Made by a program: the position numbers and the translations under genes
Notes under the pieces: model-generated
Told to the model about the DNA's origin: nothing
Seen by the model: the letters and a program-made list of their open reading frames with translations, nothing else
Databases searched by the model: none
Shown here: positions 1 through 9,961 of the stretch, one piece after another
Layout: every line of letters starts with the position of its first letter
How positions within the stretch are numbered: the stretch's first letter is position 1
Source of the DNA: DASZWJ01 sp963813895
GTDB lineage: Bacteria; Pseudomonadota; Gammaproteobacteria; JAURND01
Direction: 5' to 3'
NCBI GenBank assembly: GCA_963813895.1
Contig: CAWFAS010000001.1
Span: forward strand, 620,001-684,000
DNA length: 64,000 nucleotides

Positions 1-1973
1 AACAATCTCTGCCAGAAATTACTTTTAAAGCTGTTATTCTAGCTATCATCATCACCGCCGTTTTAGGTGCGGCCAATGCCTATTTAGCCTTGAAGCTGGG
101 TCAGACCATCTCCGCTTCAATTCCCGCCGCCATTATTTCAATGGGCGCGTTACGTTTTTTTAGAAACCACAATGTATTAGAAAACAATATTGTGCAAACT
201 GCAGCCTCTGCAGGCGAGGGCGTTGCATCAGCAATCGCATTCATTTTGCCTTCATTATTGATAATTGGTTATTGGAATTATTTTCACTACTGGGAAACTA
301 TGTTGATAACCCTGGTAGGTGGCCTTCTCGGCGTCCTGTTCTCTATCCCGTTACGTCGTATTATGTTGAATTATCCTACCCTGAGTTTTCCTGAAGGTAC
401 CGCTATTGGTAATGTATTAAAAGCCAGTGCGACCGGCAAAGCAAAAATGAAACATTTGATTCAGGGCGGTACGGTAGGCGCGCTAATTAGTATATTTCAG
501 ACTGGATTTAAGCTGTTATCTGAAACTCTACCGCTGTGGAATGTCAGTGGTAAAACTTTGTTTGGAATGACAGTGGGGTTTTCACCGGCATTATTAGCGG
601 CTGGATTTATAGTGGGTATTCAGGCCTGTATAGCTATGTTGGTGGGGCTAGTATTATGTTGGGGTATAGGTATTCCCTTATATTCACATTTACATGGGTT
701 GCCACAAGCGACTAGCTATTATGATATGGCAATGAGTTTACGTGCTGATCATATCCGCTATGTAGGTGTCGGTACGATGTTACTCGGTGGGCTCTGGACC
801 TTGTTGACTCTGATTAAACCGATTGTATTGAGCCTGTCAGCGTCAGTGCGTTCATTGCAGGAAGCGCGTCGAGGAAAAGTAACTAGCATTATTCCGCGCA
901 CAGAGCGTGACATTCCTATCACCTACGTTGGCATTGGCACGCTGATCATGCTCGTCTGTGCATTCTTTACCTTTAGGTATTTATTCGCAGGAGAATTCCC
1001 GACCTCTTCCTTATGGTATGGCATTAGTATTTTTGGTTCGATTTATCTACTAGTCGTTGGATTTTTGTTAGCGTCAGTCTGTGCTTATTTGTGTGGCCTG
1101 GTGGGGGTAACCAATAACCCGTTATCGGGATTAATATTAGGTTCAATATTAATTGCATCACTACTGATGTTGCCGGTGTTTGGTCATATTATCCAGCTAA
1201 ATCCGGCTGCTGCCAAATCGGTCATCGCCGCTGTAATCATTATTACTACAGTCACTGCTACTGCTATTGTGATATCAGGTGAAAACTTGCAGGATCTCAA
1301 AGCGGGAAAGATGGTGGGTGCTACACCCTGGAAACAGCAGGTTATGTTGCTGGTAGGTGTAGTAGTGGCCTCTTTGGTAGTGGGCCCGGTATTGGAATTA
1401 TTATTTAAAGCCTATGGTATAGGTGGGGTTTATCCGCGTCCGGGTATGGATCCATCGCAAATGCTGTCTGCACCCCAAGCTGGGCTGGTAGCTGCTGTTG
1501 CTCAAGGTGTATTTGGTGGTTCACTCCCTTGGGTAGATATTAATGTGGGTATTGGCATTGCTGCAGTCGCTATCGTAATTGATGAGTGGCTGAAAAAAAG
1601 AAATAAACGTCTGCCAATATTAGCTATTGGCATTGGTATTTATCTGCCACCCGAAATTACCTCGGCGGTCATTCTGGGTGGAGTACTGAATTATGTATGT
1701 AAATTAAGATTAGCTGCCCGTTATAGCAGGCAAACTAATGACAAGCAGTTTTTAGAGCACTTCGAACAGGGCACCTTGTTAGCTTGTGGTCTTGTAGCGG
1801 GTGCAGCATTAATGGGGGTTATTCTGGCGATACCTTTTGTATTAAAAGGAAGCTCCGATGCATTGCGCCTGGTCAGTACTAGTTTTGTGCCTGTTGCAGA
1901 TGGATTAAGCGTAGTAGTGTTGGTCCTGTTGTGCACCTGGTTATATAAAATAACCGTGAGTAAAACTAGTTAA
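1..1973 (+). CDS. OPT family oligopeptide transporter, 5'-truncated by window edge
   Basis: Polytopic inner-membrane protein of the OPT family, which import short peptides (some members move metal chelates) with protons. The reading frame is open from base 3 and reads into the window, so the N-terminus lies upstream; a TTG at 90 is internal. The residues before it match the N-terminal region of the paralogue at 5939-7987. About 650 residues remain, with many hydrophobic segments and the conserved stretch SGENLQDLKAGKMVGATPWK in the second half. The two copies differ throughout but align over their full length, so this is an old duplication. The substrate cannot be told from sequence. The following gene is on the same strand after 56 bases and looks unrelated. 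Confidence 0.9.
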   Translation, partial: QSLPEITFKAVILAIIITAVLGAANAYLALKLGQTISASIPAAIISMGALRFFRNHNVLENNIVQTAASAGEGVASAIAFILPSLLIIGYWNYFHYWETMLITLVGGLLGVLFSIPLRRIMLNYPTLSFPEGTAIGNVLKASATGKAKMKHLIQGGTVGALISIFQTGFKLLSETLPLWNVSGKTLFGMTVGFSPALLAAGFIVGIQACIAMLVGLVLCWGIGIPLYSHLHGLPQATSYYDMAMSLRADHIRYVGVGTMLLGGLWTLLTLIKPIVLSLSASVRSLQEARRGKVTSIIPRTERDIPITYVGIGTLIMLVCAFFTFRYLFAGEFPTSSLWYGISIFGSIYLLVVGFLLASVCAYLCGLVGVTNNPLSGLILGSILIASLLMLPVFGHIIQLNPAAAKSVIAAVIIITTVTATAIVISGENLQDLKAGKMVGATPWKQQVMLLVGVVVASLVVGPVLELLFKAYGIGGVYPRPGMDPSQMLSAPQAGLVAAVAQGVFGGSLPWVDINVGIGIAAVAIVIDEWLKKRNKRLPILAIGIGIYLPPEITSAVILGGVLNYVCKLRLAARYSRQTNDKQFLEHFEQGTLLACGLVAGAALMGVILAIPFVLKGSSDALRLVSTSFVPVADGLSVVVLVLLCTWLYKITVSKTS

Positions 1974-2029
1974 AAATACCCGGTGAGACAATCTGGGTAT
2001 CTTGCAGAGTTAACATAAAAATTAGATAT

Positions 2030-2500
2030 ATGAATATTAACTGGGAATGGAAAGCATTTGCCGAGTTCACCGATCCTTATGTGCTATATCGAGTATTACA
2101 ACTGCGAGAGCAGATTTTTATCGTTGAGCAGCAATGTGCGTATCATGACTTAGATGATAAAGATCAAATTGCGTTGCATCTTTTAGGATGGGTCACCCAT
2201 GAAGAAAATAAAACGTTAGCCACTTATGGGCGCGTATTTTTGCCTCGGCAAGCAGAGGGAGAACCTTCAGTAAGTTTTGGTCGCATAGTGGTTGATCAAC
2301 GGTTCCGGGGATTAGGGTTGGGGGAACGATTGGTTGGTGAAATTCTGGCCTACTTAAAAACCACGCCTTTTTCAAATAGCCCGATCACAATTTCTGCACA
2401 ATATTATTTAGTAGCGTTTTATAAAAAATTTAATTTTGAAAACGTGGGTGAGCCTTACGATGAAGATGGAATTTTGCATGTTGAGATGATCAAGGTTTAA
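2030..2500 (+). CDS. elaA: ElaA-like GNAT N-acetyltransferase
   Basis: 156-residue single-domain protein of the ElaA branch of GNAT acetyltransferases, cytosolic, using acetyl-CoA on an unknown substrate. The N-terminal LREQIFIVEQQCAYHDLDDK is the typical ElaA opening. The acetyl-CoA loop is seen as VDQRFRGLGLGERLVGEIL near residues 87-105, followed by a beta-bulge region with FYKKFNFENVGEPYDEDGI. Length is normal for the family. The start is the only good ATG and has a weak Shine-Dalgarno sequence. It converges on the ABC operon, with an R1 palindrome in between. Confidence 0.85.
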   Translation: MNINWEWKAFAEFTDPYVLYRVLQLREQIFIVEQQCAYHDLDDKDQIALHLLGWVTHEENKTLATYGRVFLPRQAEGEPSVSFGRIVVDQRFRGLGLGERLVGEILAYLKTTPFSNSPITISAQYYLVAFYKKFNFENVGEPYDEDGILHVEMIKV

Positions 2501-2503
2501 TTA

Positions 2504-2680
2504 GGGGCTGTCGTCACAGCTTTTCCTTACTACACTAGGTCGTCCCGCGGCTTGTCCGCTGTCCTCTGTAATCCTGAGCGAAGCGAAGGATCTCCATGAT
2601 GTGTCACTTACATGGGGATCCTTCGCTTCGCTCAGGATTACAGAGGACAGCGGACAAGCCGCGGGAGACGTAATCTAGTT
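2504..2680. repeat. R1 palindromic repeat, copy a (composite)
   Basis: Long inverted repeat between convergent genes. The left arm at 2541-2596 and the right arm at about 2612-2670 pair almost perfectly. The outer part carries the CGTCCCGCGGCTTGTCCGC core shared with 35857-36013 and 48466-48627. The inner part is a second palindromic motif (ATCCTGAGCGAAGCGAAGGATC type) absent from the other copies, so this copy looks composite. There is no U-tract of a normal terminator. Confidence 0.85.
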
Positions 2681-2699
2681 CGGTGTTTAGGATGCTCAT

Positions 2700-4028
2700 T
2701 TATTGAGGATTTTCCAGACTAAGCACGCCAGAATTATAATCATAAGCAAACAATTCCGCATAGCGTCCCCAATCGATCACTACCTCCAGCACTTCTCCAG
2801 CAGCTTCTTCACTGAGGTGATCTTCCAGTTCACGCAGAAACCGGTCTTCAGACGCGCGGTGCCCAGGACGTTCGTCCAGCACGCGGCGAATATGACGGGC
2901 TAGAGGTACATATTTCATAAGATGGGCAGCAAAAATTTGCTTGCGATCCAGGATATCCGCTTCCGAAAATTGCCGGCCAGCGCGGGTTAATTCAATGTCA
3001 CCTTTGGATACATTGGCAAAATGCAGAATTTCTAATGCTTCAGTGGTTAGGAACAATTTATCCACATCTAAATTTAGATCATCCGCCAATTCTGGCAAAT
3101 CTACTTTTTGTTGATAATCGGGTGAACTGAGAGTTTCTAAAAATCCGGTTAGCTCAGAAACGCCCACCTTGGGTAAGCGATAACCCATACCAATAGGTTT
3201 ATGTTTAGTTATCCCGGGAGCTGTCCCGAGAGCAGCAGTGGTCATTAGCATATACACTTCATCTACTACCTCGCGTATTTTCTCCTCTTCATCTGAACGG
3301 GGTTGTGGTATGTCGACTTTAATCTCTCCACGAATCTGTCCTGGGTTGCTACTGAATACTAAGATGCGGTCCGCAACTAAGGCAGCCTCTTCGATATTAT
3401 GCGTTACTAGTAGGATAGAGCGAATATTGGTTTTTTTATCTTGCCATAAGTCCAACAGGTCACTGCGCAGATTATCAGCAGTCAAAGCGTCTAATGCAGA
3501 AAAGGGCTCATCCATTAACAATACCTCAGGATTGACAACCAACGCGCGGGCAAAACCCACACGTTGCCGCATACCGCCAGATAATTCTTTAGGATAAGCA
3601 GATTCAAAACCGTCCAATCCAATAACGTCAATGGCTTCCAAGGATCGGGCACGGCGTTCAGAACGCGAAACGCCTTGAGCCTCGAGACCCAATTCCACAT
3701 TTTGTAATACTGTCAACCAAGGAAATAATGCGAAGCTTTGAAACACCATAGACAGCCCTTTTACCGGGCCACGAATGGGCTGGCCACGGTATAAAACTTC
3801 GCCAGTACTAGGGCTGATTAGCCCTGCGATGGTGCGCAATAAAGTTGATTTTCCGGAGCCTGATTTGCCTAATAAAGCGATGATTTCGCCTTCATAAAGA
3901 GAGAAATTGACGTTATCGAGAACCAGCAATTCCTGATAGTCGCTTTTCTTAAATGATTTACACAAGTTAGAGATAGTTATCAATGGACTAGGAGTATTTG
4001 CAATATTCATTGTGTGGTTCTCATTCAC
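2700..4028 (-). CDS. ABC transporter ATPase with C-terminal AAA-associated domain
   Basis: 442-residue ATPase of the nitrate/sulfonate/taurine-type ABC importer group. Walker A GKSGSGKST is at residues 54-62, Q-loop at 97, signature LSGGM at 149-153 and Walker B VLLMDE at 169-174. After the nucleotide-binding domain (to about 260) there is a long extension of about 180 residues of the AAA-associated C-terminal kind, rich in helix and ending in an acidic region; its role is unknown. The start is GTG at 4028 with GGAG 7 bases upstream; ATG at 4010 is an alternative. The permease gene ends 53 bases upstream on the same strand, so the two form an operon. No substrate-binding protein gene is next to it. 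Confidence 0.9.
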   Translation of the reverse strand: MNENHTMNIANTPSPLITISNLCKSFKKSDYQELLVLDNVNFSLYEGEIIALLGKSGSGKSTLLRTIAGLISPSTGEVLYRGQPIRGPVKGLSMVFQSFALFPWLTVLQNVELGLEAQGVSRSERRARSLEAIDVIGLDGFESAYPKELSGGMRQRVGFARALVVNPEVLLMDEPFSALDALTADNLRSDLLDLWQDKKTNIRSILLVTHNIEEAALVADRILVFSSNPGQIRGEIKVDIPQPRSDEEEKIREVVDEVYMLMTTAALGTAPGITKHKPIGMGYRLPKVGVSELTGFLETLSSPDYQQKVDLPELADDLNLDVDKLFLTTEALEILHFANVSKGDIELTRAGRQFSEADILDRKQIFAAHLMKYVPLARHIRRVLDERPGHRASEDRFLRELEDHLSEEAAGEVLEVVIDWGRYAELFAYDYNSGVLSLENPQ

Positions 4029-4081
4029 GGCAGCGCTCCAATCTACTTATTTAATGTGAAAATGTATAGCAAGTTTGCGAC

Positions 4082-5830
4082 TCATGACAACTTAAATCTT
4101 TCCACCGCCAGTCGATATAACGGCCGCCACAATATGCGGTTAATACTCAATACATAAAGACACATCACCGCTATCCCGAGCGTCAGGCGGGCAAAATCAC
4201 CTGAGCTGGCCTGATCCGTGATATAAGCTCCCAAGCCAACCGCGCGTAATTCCGTATGCCCCCAACGGACTACTTCCGCAATAATGCTGGCGTTCCACGC
4301 CCCCCCAGCTGCCGTAATCGCGCCCGTTACATAATAAGGGAAAATCCCGGGTAAAATAAGTTTGCGCCACCATAACCAACCGCGCACACCTAAGGAACTG
4401 GCCGCTTGTCGCAAATCTTTGGGTAGTGCGGTAGTGCCAGCAATTACATTAAAGGCAATATACCACTGTGCACCTAGAATCATCAGGGGAGAGATCCATA
4501 TATTAGTATTTAGATGAAAGGTGACAATGATGACCACTACTATTGGGTAGACCAGATTTACCGGAAAAGAAGCTAAAAATTGAATAACTGGTTGGGCAAA
4601 ATTAGCATAACGTGGGCGCAATCCTATCCAAACCCCGATCGGAACCCATACCAATGAGCTTATAAATATTAATATAAGCACACGTAGAGCAGTAATAAAA
4701 CCCAGCCAAACGACATGCCTTATTTCTGCGACTGAAACTTCACCTAATACAAATTTTGCTAAAATTACTATAGATGCGCACAGGGCGATTGTTAGCAAAA
4801 CATACCAAATTATTGTTACAAGAAATCGCCAGCGGGAAGGCGCATTGTCACGACGAACTAATTGAACTTTAATAGAAAAAAGACGAAAGTTGACAAAATA
4901 TTCCCAAAGCAAAAGTAAAAAACTGCCAATGTTGCGCGTCCATTTAGTGCGCCGGAATAATCGCACTACCCAAGAATTAGTTTCAGCTTTTTCACCCACT
5001 TGTTCAAATTTAAACTTATCTATCCATTCACTTAACGGGCGAAATAAAATTTGGTCATAGAGCAAAATGACGATAAACATAGCAACTATGGCATAAATAA
5101 CTGAGCTCATATCTGCATGCAATACGGCCAGAGCAATATAAGAACCAATACCAGGTAAAGTAATATTTTGGTGATTAACGGAAATAGCTTCCGATGCGAC
5201 CACAAAGAACCAGCTGCCGGACATAGACATCATTACATTCCACAATAACCCGGGCATAGCGAAAGGTACATCCAGACGCCAGAATTTCTGCCAGGTAGAT
5301 AGTCGGAAAATAGTGGCAGCTTCCACTAAATCCTGGGGTACAGTGCGTAGGCTTTGGTAAAAACTTAAGGTCATATTCCAAACCTGCGCGGTAAAAATAG
5401 CAAAAATGGCTGCACATTCGGGACCTAACAGGCTATTGGGAAATAACGCAATGAATACCACAACCGTTATGGATAAATAACCCAGCACGGGGACGGATTG
5501 TAGTATATCAATGAGTGGAATTAAGAATCGTTCTGCATGAGTACTTTTAGCAGCGGCAGTGCCAACAATAAAGGTAAACAGCAGTGAGAATACCAACGCA
5601 AGCGCCATGCGCAATACACTGCGAAATGCGTAATAAGGCAGATACACGGGATCAAGTGAAATAGGGATGGGTTCGCCGAGATGATAAGGCGAAGCCATGC
5701 CTTTGGCGCCGAAGGAAAATAATACGATGAGGGCTAAGACCAGACAAATCGCAATAAAATCCCAGTAGTTAGGATAGCTCCAGTTTTTTAAATCGCTTTT
5801 AGCATAGGTCCATTTGGCAAAAATTGGCAC
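4082..5830 (-). CDS. ABC transporter permease with two fused transmembrane domains
   Basis: 582-residue inner-membrane permease. It contains two successive BPD-type transmembrane domains, about residues 60-270 and 360-570, each with an EAA-like loop (VEAATIFRLSTWQKFWRLDV and LRQAASSLGVRGWLWWRKL), so a single chain supplies the whole pore. It partners the ATPase gene directly downstream. Start is GTG at 5830 with TAGGAATT upstream. Similar fused permeases are annotated as nitrate/sulfonate/bicarbonate-type systems, but the substrate is not known, and no periplasmic binding protein is encoded nearby. Confidence 0.88.
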   Translation of the reverse strand: MPIFAKWTYAKSDLKNWSYPNYWDFIAICLVLALIVLFSFGAKGMASPYHLGEPIPISLDPVYLPYYAFRSVLRMALALVFSLLFTFIVGTAAAKSTHAERFLIPLIDILQSVPVLGYLSITVVVFIALFPNSLLGPECAAIFAIFTAQVWNMTLSFYQSLRTVPQDLVEAATIFRLSTWQKFWRLDVPFAMPGLLWNVMMSMSGSWFFVVASEAISVNHQNITLPGIGSYIALAVLHADMSSVIYAIVAMFIVILLYDQILFRPLSEWIDKFKFEQVGEKAETNSWVVRLFRRTKWTRNIGSFLLLLWEYFVNFRLFSIKVQLVRRDNAPSRWRFLVTIIWYVLLTIALCASIVILAKFVLGEVSVAEIRHVVWLGFITALRVLILIFISSLVWVPIGVWIGLRPRYANFAQPVIQFLASFPVNLVYPIVVVIIVTFHLNTNIWISPLMILGAQWYIAFNVIAGTTALPKDLRQAASSLGVRGWLWWRKLILPGIFPYYVTGAITAAGGAWNASIIAEVVRWGHTELRAVGLGAYITDQASSGDFARLTLGIAVMCLYVLSINRILWRPLYRLAVERFKLS

Positions 5831-5938
5831 GGGTTTAATTCCTACGGTCTCTCACTTTAGGGAAGGTCATTGTTGCACAAGTTAAGCACCGTAATCTCTT
5901 TGCACGAGAGGATAATAAGTATTTCAGCCTAAAACCTG

Positions 5939-7987
5939 TTAAACCTTAGTGCCAACTTCCCCAGAAGCCTTTGCCGTGCCTGTAAAATACAGCCAAGCAC
6001 AAATGCCGATTAAGCTGAGAACACCTAATATATTAGCTATCGGTTTAAAATTGCTGGAAACTAGCTTAATGGCGTCAGAACTACCGGCAATGACAAATGG
6101 AATTGCCAAAATCACTCCCATCAATGCTGACCCGGCTACTATACCGCAGGCTAACAAATTGGCATTTTCCGTGACCACATGAACTTTAGACTTATCAGCA
6201 TGGCGTTTTTGCAACTTGGAATTAACCAACCAATTAGTAAACCCGCCCAAAATGATGGGTATCATAACTTCGGGTGGGAGATAAATAGATAAACCCATCG
6301 CCAGTGCCGGTAAACGTTTGCCTTTAGTTTTTAACCATTCATCTAGAATTATGCATACAAAGGCAACTCCCATGCCCATAGAAATATCGCGCCAGGGCAA
6401 TGACCCGCCGAATGCACCTTTAGCGACGGCGGCAATAAGGCTAGCTTGAGGCGCACCAAGGCTTTGCGATGGATTCATTCCAGGGCGAGGAAAAACACCA
6501 CCCATACCATAAGCTTGAAACAGTAATTCCATCACCGGACTGATTAAAAATGCCGACACCACGACCCCAACTAAAAGCATTACCTGTTGTTTCCAAGGGG
6601 TGGCACCAACCATTTGACCCGCCTTTAGATCTTGCAAGTTCTCGCCAGAGATAGAGGCTACAATTGCGACTATGGTGGTAATTATTAAAACAACAGCTAC
6701 TGCTTCGGTAATCATGCTGTTATTAATATGTAAGCTATATTTAAATAGGGGTACCAGAAAGATGGATATCAATAACACAGAAATTAACATTAATCCTGAT
6801 AAGGGGTTATTAGTCATCCCAACCAGGCCGCTCATATACGCACAAATAGAAGCAATCAAAAAACCGCCAACCACAATGTAAACTGCACCCACTAGGCCTA
6901 CCCCATAACCGGAGTGACCGGTAGCAGCAGTTATCCCGCTGGCGCTCAAGGAGTGCAGGATCATAAAAAAAGCTAAAATGGCAAGCACTATTGAACCCCA
7001 AACCAGATAATGCATAGGAATATCACGGTCGGTGCGCAACAATTCTGGTTTGAGACCGTTTTTCTCTGCATTGCGCAGGGCTCGTAAAGGTTCAATTAGA
7101 CCCTTAAAAATCGGTTTTAATAAGGTGGCTAAGGTCCAAAGCCCTCCTAACAGCATAGTGCCCACCCCAACAAAGCGCAGGTGATGGCTCCATAGATCCA
7201 TTGCCATATCATAGGGGCTGCTGGCGCCAGCTGGTAAGCCATAAATATGTGATAATACCGGAATTCCAACTAACCAACCGACCACGACACCAACCAATAT
7301 GGTCATTGCAGTTTGGGCGCCCACAATGTAACCGGCAGCAATAGCAGCAGGGGAAAAACCAAAACCGATACCATAGATTAATGACTTGCCGCCAAGAAAC
7401 CAAAACTGCAGATTGTCAGAGAAAATTTGAAAACCCGCCTGACATAGGCTGATTAATCCACCTATCGAACTGCCTGCTATTAAATTTTTGATTTGTGATC
7501 GTCCAGAAGCAGTAGCCTGCAAAACCCGGCCAACAGCAGTTCCTTCAGGAAAAACTAGATTTGGATAATTTAACATCACCCGTCGCAAAGGGATGGAAAT
7601 TAAAACCCCTAAGACACCACCTAAAGCTATTAAAGATGCAGTAGTCCAGTAAGCAAAGTGTTGCCAGTGACCGATAATCAGTAAACCCGGAAGTACAAAA
7701 GCCACAGCAGCCGCAATCCCTTCCCCAGCAGAAGCCGTGGTTTGGACAATATTATTTTCTAGGAGATTATAATTCTTAAATAGACGCAATACTCCCATAG
7801 AAATCACTGCAGCAGGAATAGAAGCCGCAATGGTGGTCCCGATTTTTAAAGCAAGGTAAGCATTGGAAGCCCCTAAAACACCCGCTAAGATAATCCCTAA
7901 TATGACAGCTTTAATAGTAATTTCGGGGGGAGATTGCGCGGCTGAGAGAGAGGGTTTGATGGGAGAATTAATAGAATTTGTGGGCAT
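5939..7987 (-). CDS. OPT family oligopeptide transporter
   Basis: Complete 682-residue OPT family transporter in the inner membrane. It is a paralogue of the truncated gene at the window start; both share the N-terminal NAYLALK-GTTIAASIPAAVIS region and the SGENLQDLKAG stretch. About 14-16 hydrophobic segments are visible. The start ATG at 7987 has a strong purine-rich site (GGGAGGGG). It lies 12 bases downstream of engB and is probably co-transcribed with it. Expected role is uptake of short peptides, which fits an amino-acid-dependent lifestyle; this is family knowledge and not shown by the sequence. Confidence 0.92.
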   Translation of the reverse strand: MPTNSINSPIKPSLSAAQSPPEITIKAVILGIILAGVLGASNAYLALKIGTTIAASIPAAVISMGVLRLFKNYNLLENNIVQTTASAGEGIAAAVAFVLPGLLIIGHWQHFAYWTTASLIALGGVLGVLISIPLRRVMLNYPNLVFPEGTAVGRVLQATASGRSQIKNLIAGSSIGGLISLCQAGFQIFSDNLQFWFLGGKSLIYGIGFGFSPAAIAAGYIVGAQTAMTILVGVVVGWLVGIPVLSHIYGLPAGASSPYDMAMDLWSHHLRFVGVGTMLLGGLWTLATLLKPIFKGLIEPLRALRNAEKNGLKPELLRTDRDIPMHYLVWGSIVLAILAFFMILHSLSASGITAATGHSGYGVGLVGAVYIVVGGFLIASICAYMSGLVGMTNNPLSGLMLISVLLISIFLVPLFKYSLHINNSMITEAVAVVLIITTIVAIVASISGENLQDLKAGQMVGATPWKQQVMLLVGVVVSAFLISPVMELLFQAYGMGGVFPRPGMNPSQSLGAPQASLIAAVAKGAFGGSLPWRDISMGMGVAFVCIILDEWLKTKGKRLPALAMGLSIYLPPEVMIPIILGGFTNWLVNSKLQKRHADKSKVHVVTENANLLACGIVAGSALMGVILAIPFVIAGSSDAIKLVSSNFKPIANILGVLSLIGICAWLYFTGTAKASGEVGTKV

Positions 7988-7999
7988 AAAGACCCCTCC

Positions 8000-8599
8000 C
8001 TATGAAAGCCATTGATTTAAAGTTGACCAGGCTAGTTCCAAGCCGGTTCGGTCTAGAGAAGAAAATATCTGTGCGCTGATAGTACCTGGACGTGATTGTA
8101 ATTCTTGTTCCACCTGTCGTAATACAGATGAGGCAGCGCCATGGCTTAATTTATCAGCTTTAGTTAACAGGATGTGTAGTGGCACATCACAGCGGCCGAT
8201 CCAGTTAATGATCTGCTGATCAGAGTCTTTCATGGGGTGACGTATATCCATGATTAAAATTAATCCTCGCAATGATTGTCGAGTTTCCAGATAGTCATTT
8301 ACAAATAGTTGCCATCGTTGCTTCACGGAGAGTGGTACTTTTGCATAACCGTAACCAGGCAAATCCACCAGCCGTCGATGGTCATCCAAGCGAAAAAAAT
8401 TGATAGTCTGGGTTCGCCCTGGCGTTTTGCTGCTGCGTGCTAATCCTTTTATGCCGGTAATGGCATTGATGGCGCTGGATTTTCCGGAGTTAGAGCGTCC
8501 TATAAAAGCTACCTCTTCACCTGTATCCGGTGGTAGGTGCTCTGGTGCTGCAGCACTTAACAAAAAAGTAGCGTGATGGTAAAGATTTTTTGAGGTCAT
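8000..8599 (-). CDS. engB: Ribosome biogenesis GTP-binding protein EngB/YihA/YsxC
   Basis: 199-residue TrmE-Era-like GTPase needed for assembly of the large ribosomal subunit. G1 GRSNSGKSS is at residues 34-42, the G2 threonine in KTPGRTQT near 58-65, G3 DLPG at 79-82 followed by the family-typical YGYA, and G4 TKAD near 146. Length is normal and no domain is added. It heads a two-gene unit with the OPT transporter downstream, an unusual partner that probably reflects simple read-through. Confidence 0.95.
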   Translation of the reverse strand: MTSKNLYHHATFLLSAAAPEHLPPDTGEEVAFIGRSNSGKSSAINAITGIKGLARSSKTPGRTQTINFFRLDDHRRLVDLPGYGYAKVPLSVKQRWQLFVNDYLETRQSLRGLILIMDIRHPMKDSDQQIINWIGRCDVPLHILLTKADKLSHGAASSVLRQVEQELQSRPGTISAQIFSSLDRTGLELAWSTLNQWLS

Positions 8600-8702
8600 A
8601 ACTGATCTTTAATGTACCTGCTCAAGCAATAAAGAAAAATGTCACATGTGGGCACACTTTTGTTCCTTATGCCCAACTGTGTTGCTTGGAGATACGTGAG
8701 TT

Positions 8703-9767
8703 TTAATGGACACGGGGAACTAATTCACCCGCTGCATAACGTTGCGACATTTTTTCAAGAGAGATGACGTTGATCTTAGAAGCTTGGCCAGCAGCACCGA
8801 ACTCTTGATATCGATCTTTGCAGATTTCCAACATGGCTTTAGTGGCTGCACCCAGATATTTACGAGGATCGAATTCTTCCGGATTCTCTCCTAGGATGCG
8901 GCGAATAGCTCCAGTGCAAGCAAGTCGCAAATCCGTGTCGATGTTGATTTTACGTACACCGTAACGAATTCCTTCTTGAATTTCTTTTATAGGCACCCCA
9001 TAGGTTTCACGTATTGAGCCGCCATATTGATTGATAATGGCTAACCATTCCTGTGGCACTGAAGAAGAACCATGCATCACTAAATGGGTGTCAGGAATGC
9101 GGGCATTTATGGCTTTAATACGTTCAATGGCGAGGATGTCACCGGTAGGTGGCCTAGTAAATTTATAAGCCCCATGGCTGGTACCAATAGCTATTGCCAA
9201 GGCATCAACTTGAGTGGCTTTGACAAAATCCGCTGCCTGGTCTGGATCGGTAAGCATCTGTTCGTGTGATAAAATACCTTCTGCGCCTGAACCATCTTCG
9301 TCACCCGCAACTCCAGTTTCCAGGGAACCGAGGCAACCCAGCTCGCCTTCCACTGAAACACCGCCAGCATGGGCCATGGCGGTGGTTTGTTGGGTTACTT
9401 GGACATTGTATTCAAAAGAAGAAGGAGTTTTCATATCTGCTTCTAACGAACCATCCATCATAACTGAAGTAAAGCCCAATTGGATGGAGCGCTGGCAAAC
9501 AGCTGGAGAAGCGCCATGATCTTGATGCATACAAATGGGCAAATGCGGCCATTCAGCAGCGGCGGCTAGAGTCAGTTGACGAATAAATTCCGGACCTGCA
9601 TATTTCCGTGCGCCAGATGAGGCCTGGACGATAACCGGGCTGTTAGTAGCATCAGCCGCTTCCATTATCGCGCGGATCTGTTCAAGGTTGTTCACGTTAA
9701 AGGCAGGAACGGCATAACCATGCTCAGCAGCGTGATCTAACAGCTGACGTAAAGAAATAAGGGCCAT
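8703..9767 (-). CDS. fba: Fructose-bisphosphate aldolase, class II
   Basis: 354-residue cytosolic aldolase that splits fructose 1,6-bisphosphate into dihydroxyacetone phosphate and glyceraldehyde 3-phosphate, in glycolysis and gluconeogenesis. The zinc and catalytic motif MHQDHG is at residues 80-85, the GYAVPAFNVNN opening is typical, and the phosphate-binding GSSSVPQEW and KINIDTDLR segments are present. The length (about 350) fits the class IIB calvin-type group. The start ATG at 9767 has AGGA 8 bases upstream. It is transcribed away from the orphan gene at 9962. Confidence 0.95.
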   Translation of the reverse strand: MALISLRQLLDHAAEHGYAVPAFNVNNLEQIRAIMEAADATNSPVIVQASSGARKYAGPEFIRQLTLAAAAEWPHLPICMHQDHGASPAVCQRSIQLGFTSVMMDGSLEADMKTPSSFEYNVQVTQQTTAMAHAGGVSVEGELGCLGSLETGVAGDEDGSGAEGILSHEQMLTDPDQAADFVKATQVDALAIAIGTSHGAYKFTRPPTGDILAIERIKAINARIPDTHLVMHGSSSVPQEWLAIINQYGGSIRETYGVPIKEIQEGIRYGVRKINIDTDLRLACTGAIRRILGENPEEFDPRKYLGAATKAMLEICKDRYQEFGAAGQASKINVISLEKMSQRYAAGELVPRVH

Positions 9768-9961
9768 AAGTTTGTCCTATGTTTTTAGAATAAACGTGAC
9801 TATTTAGCGTTACAGCAATGGAACCCCATAGAACTGCCGAATAGCATCTCACTTTTTTAGCCTTTTTAGCCTTTCTTGACGCTGCAGTCAACCAAATTGG
9901 TTAAGATAAGGTCAAATATGTTACTATTACTACCTATAAATAGTGTGGGGGTATTTTAAAA

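Noticed and set aside
2504..2680. CRISPR or tandem repeat array in the repeat-rich gaps
   Set aside because: The repeats are inverted pairs with no regular spacers; no cas genes are present.
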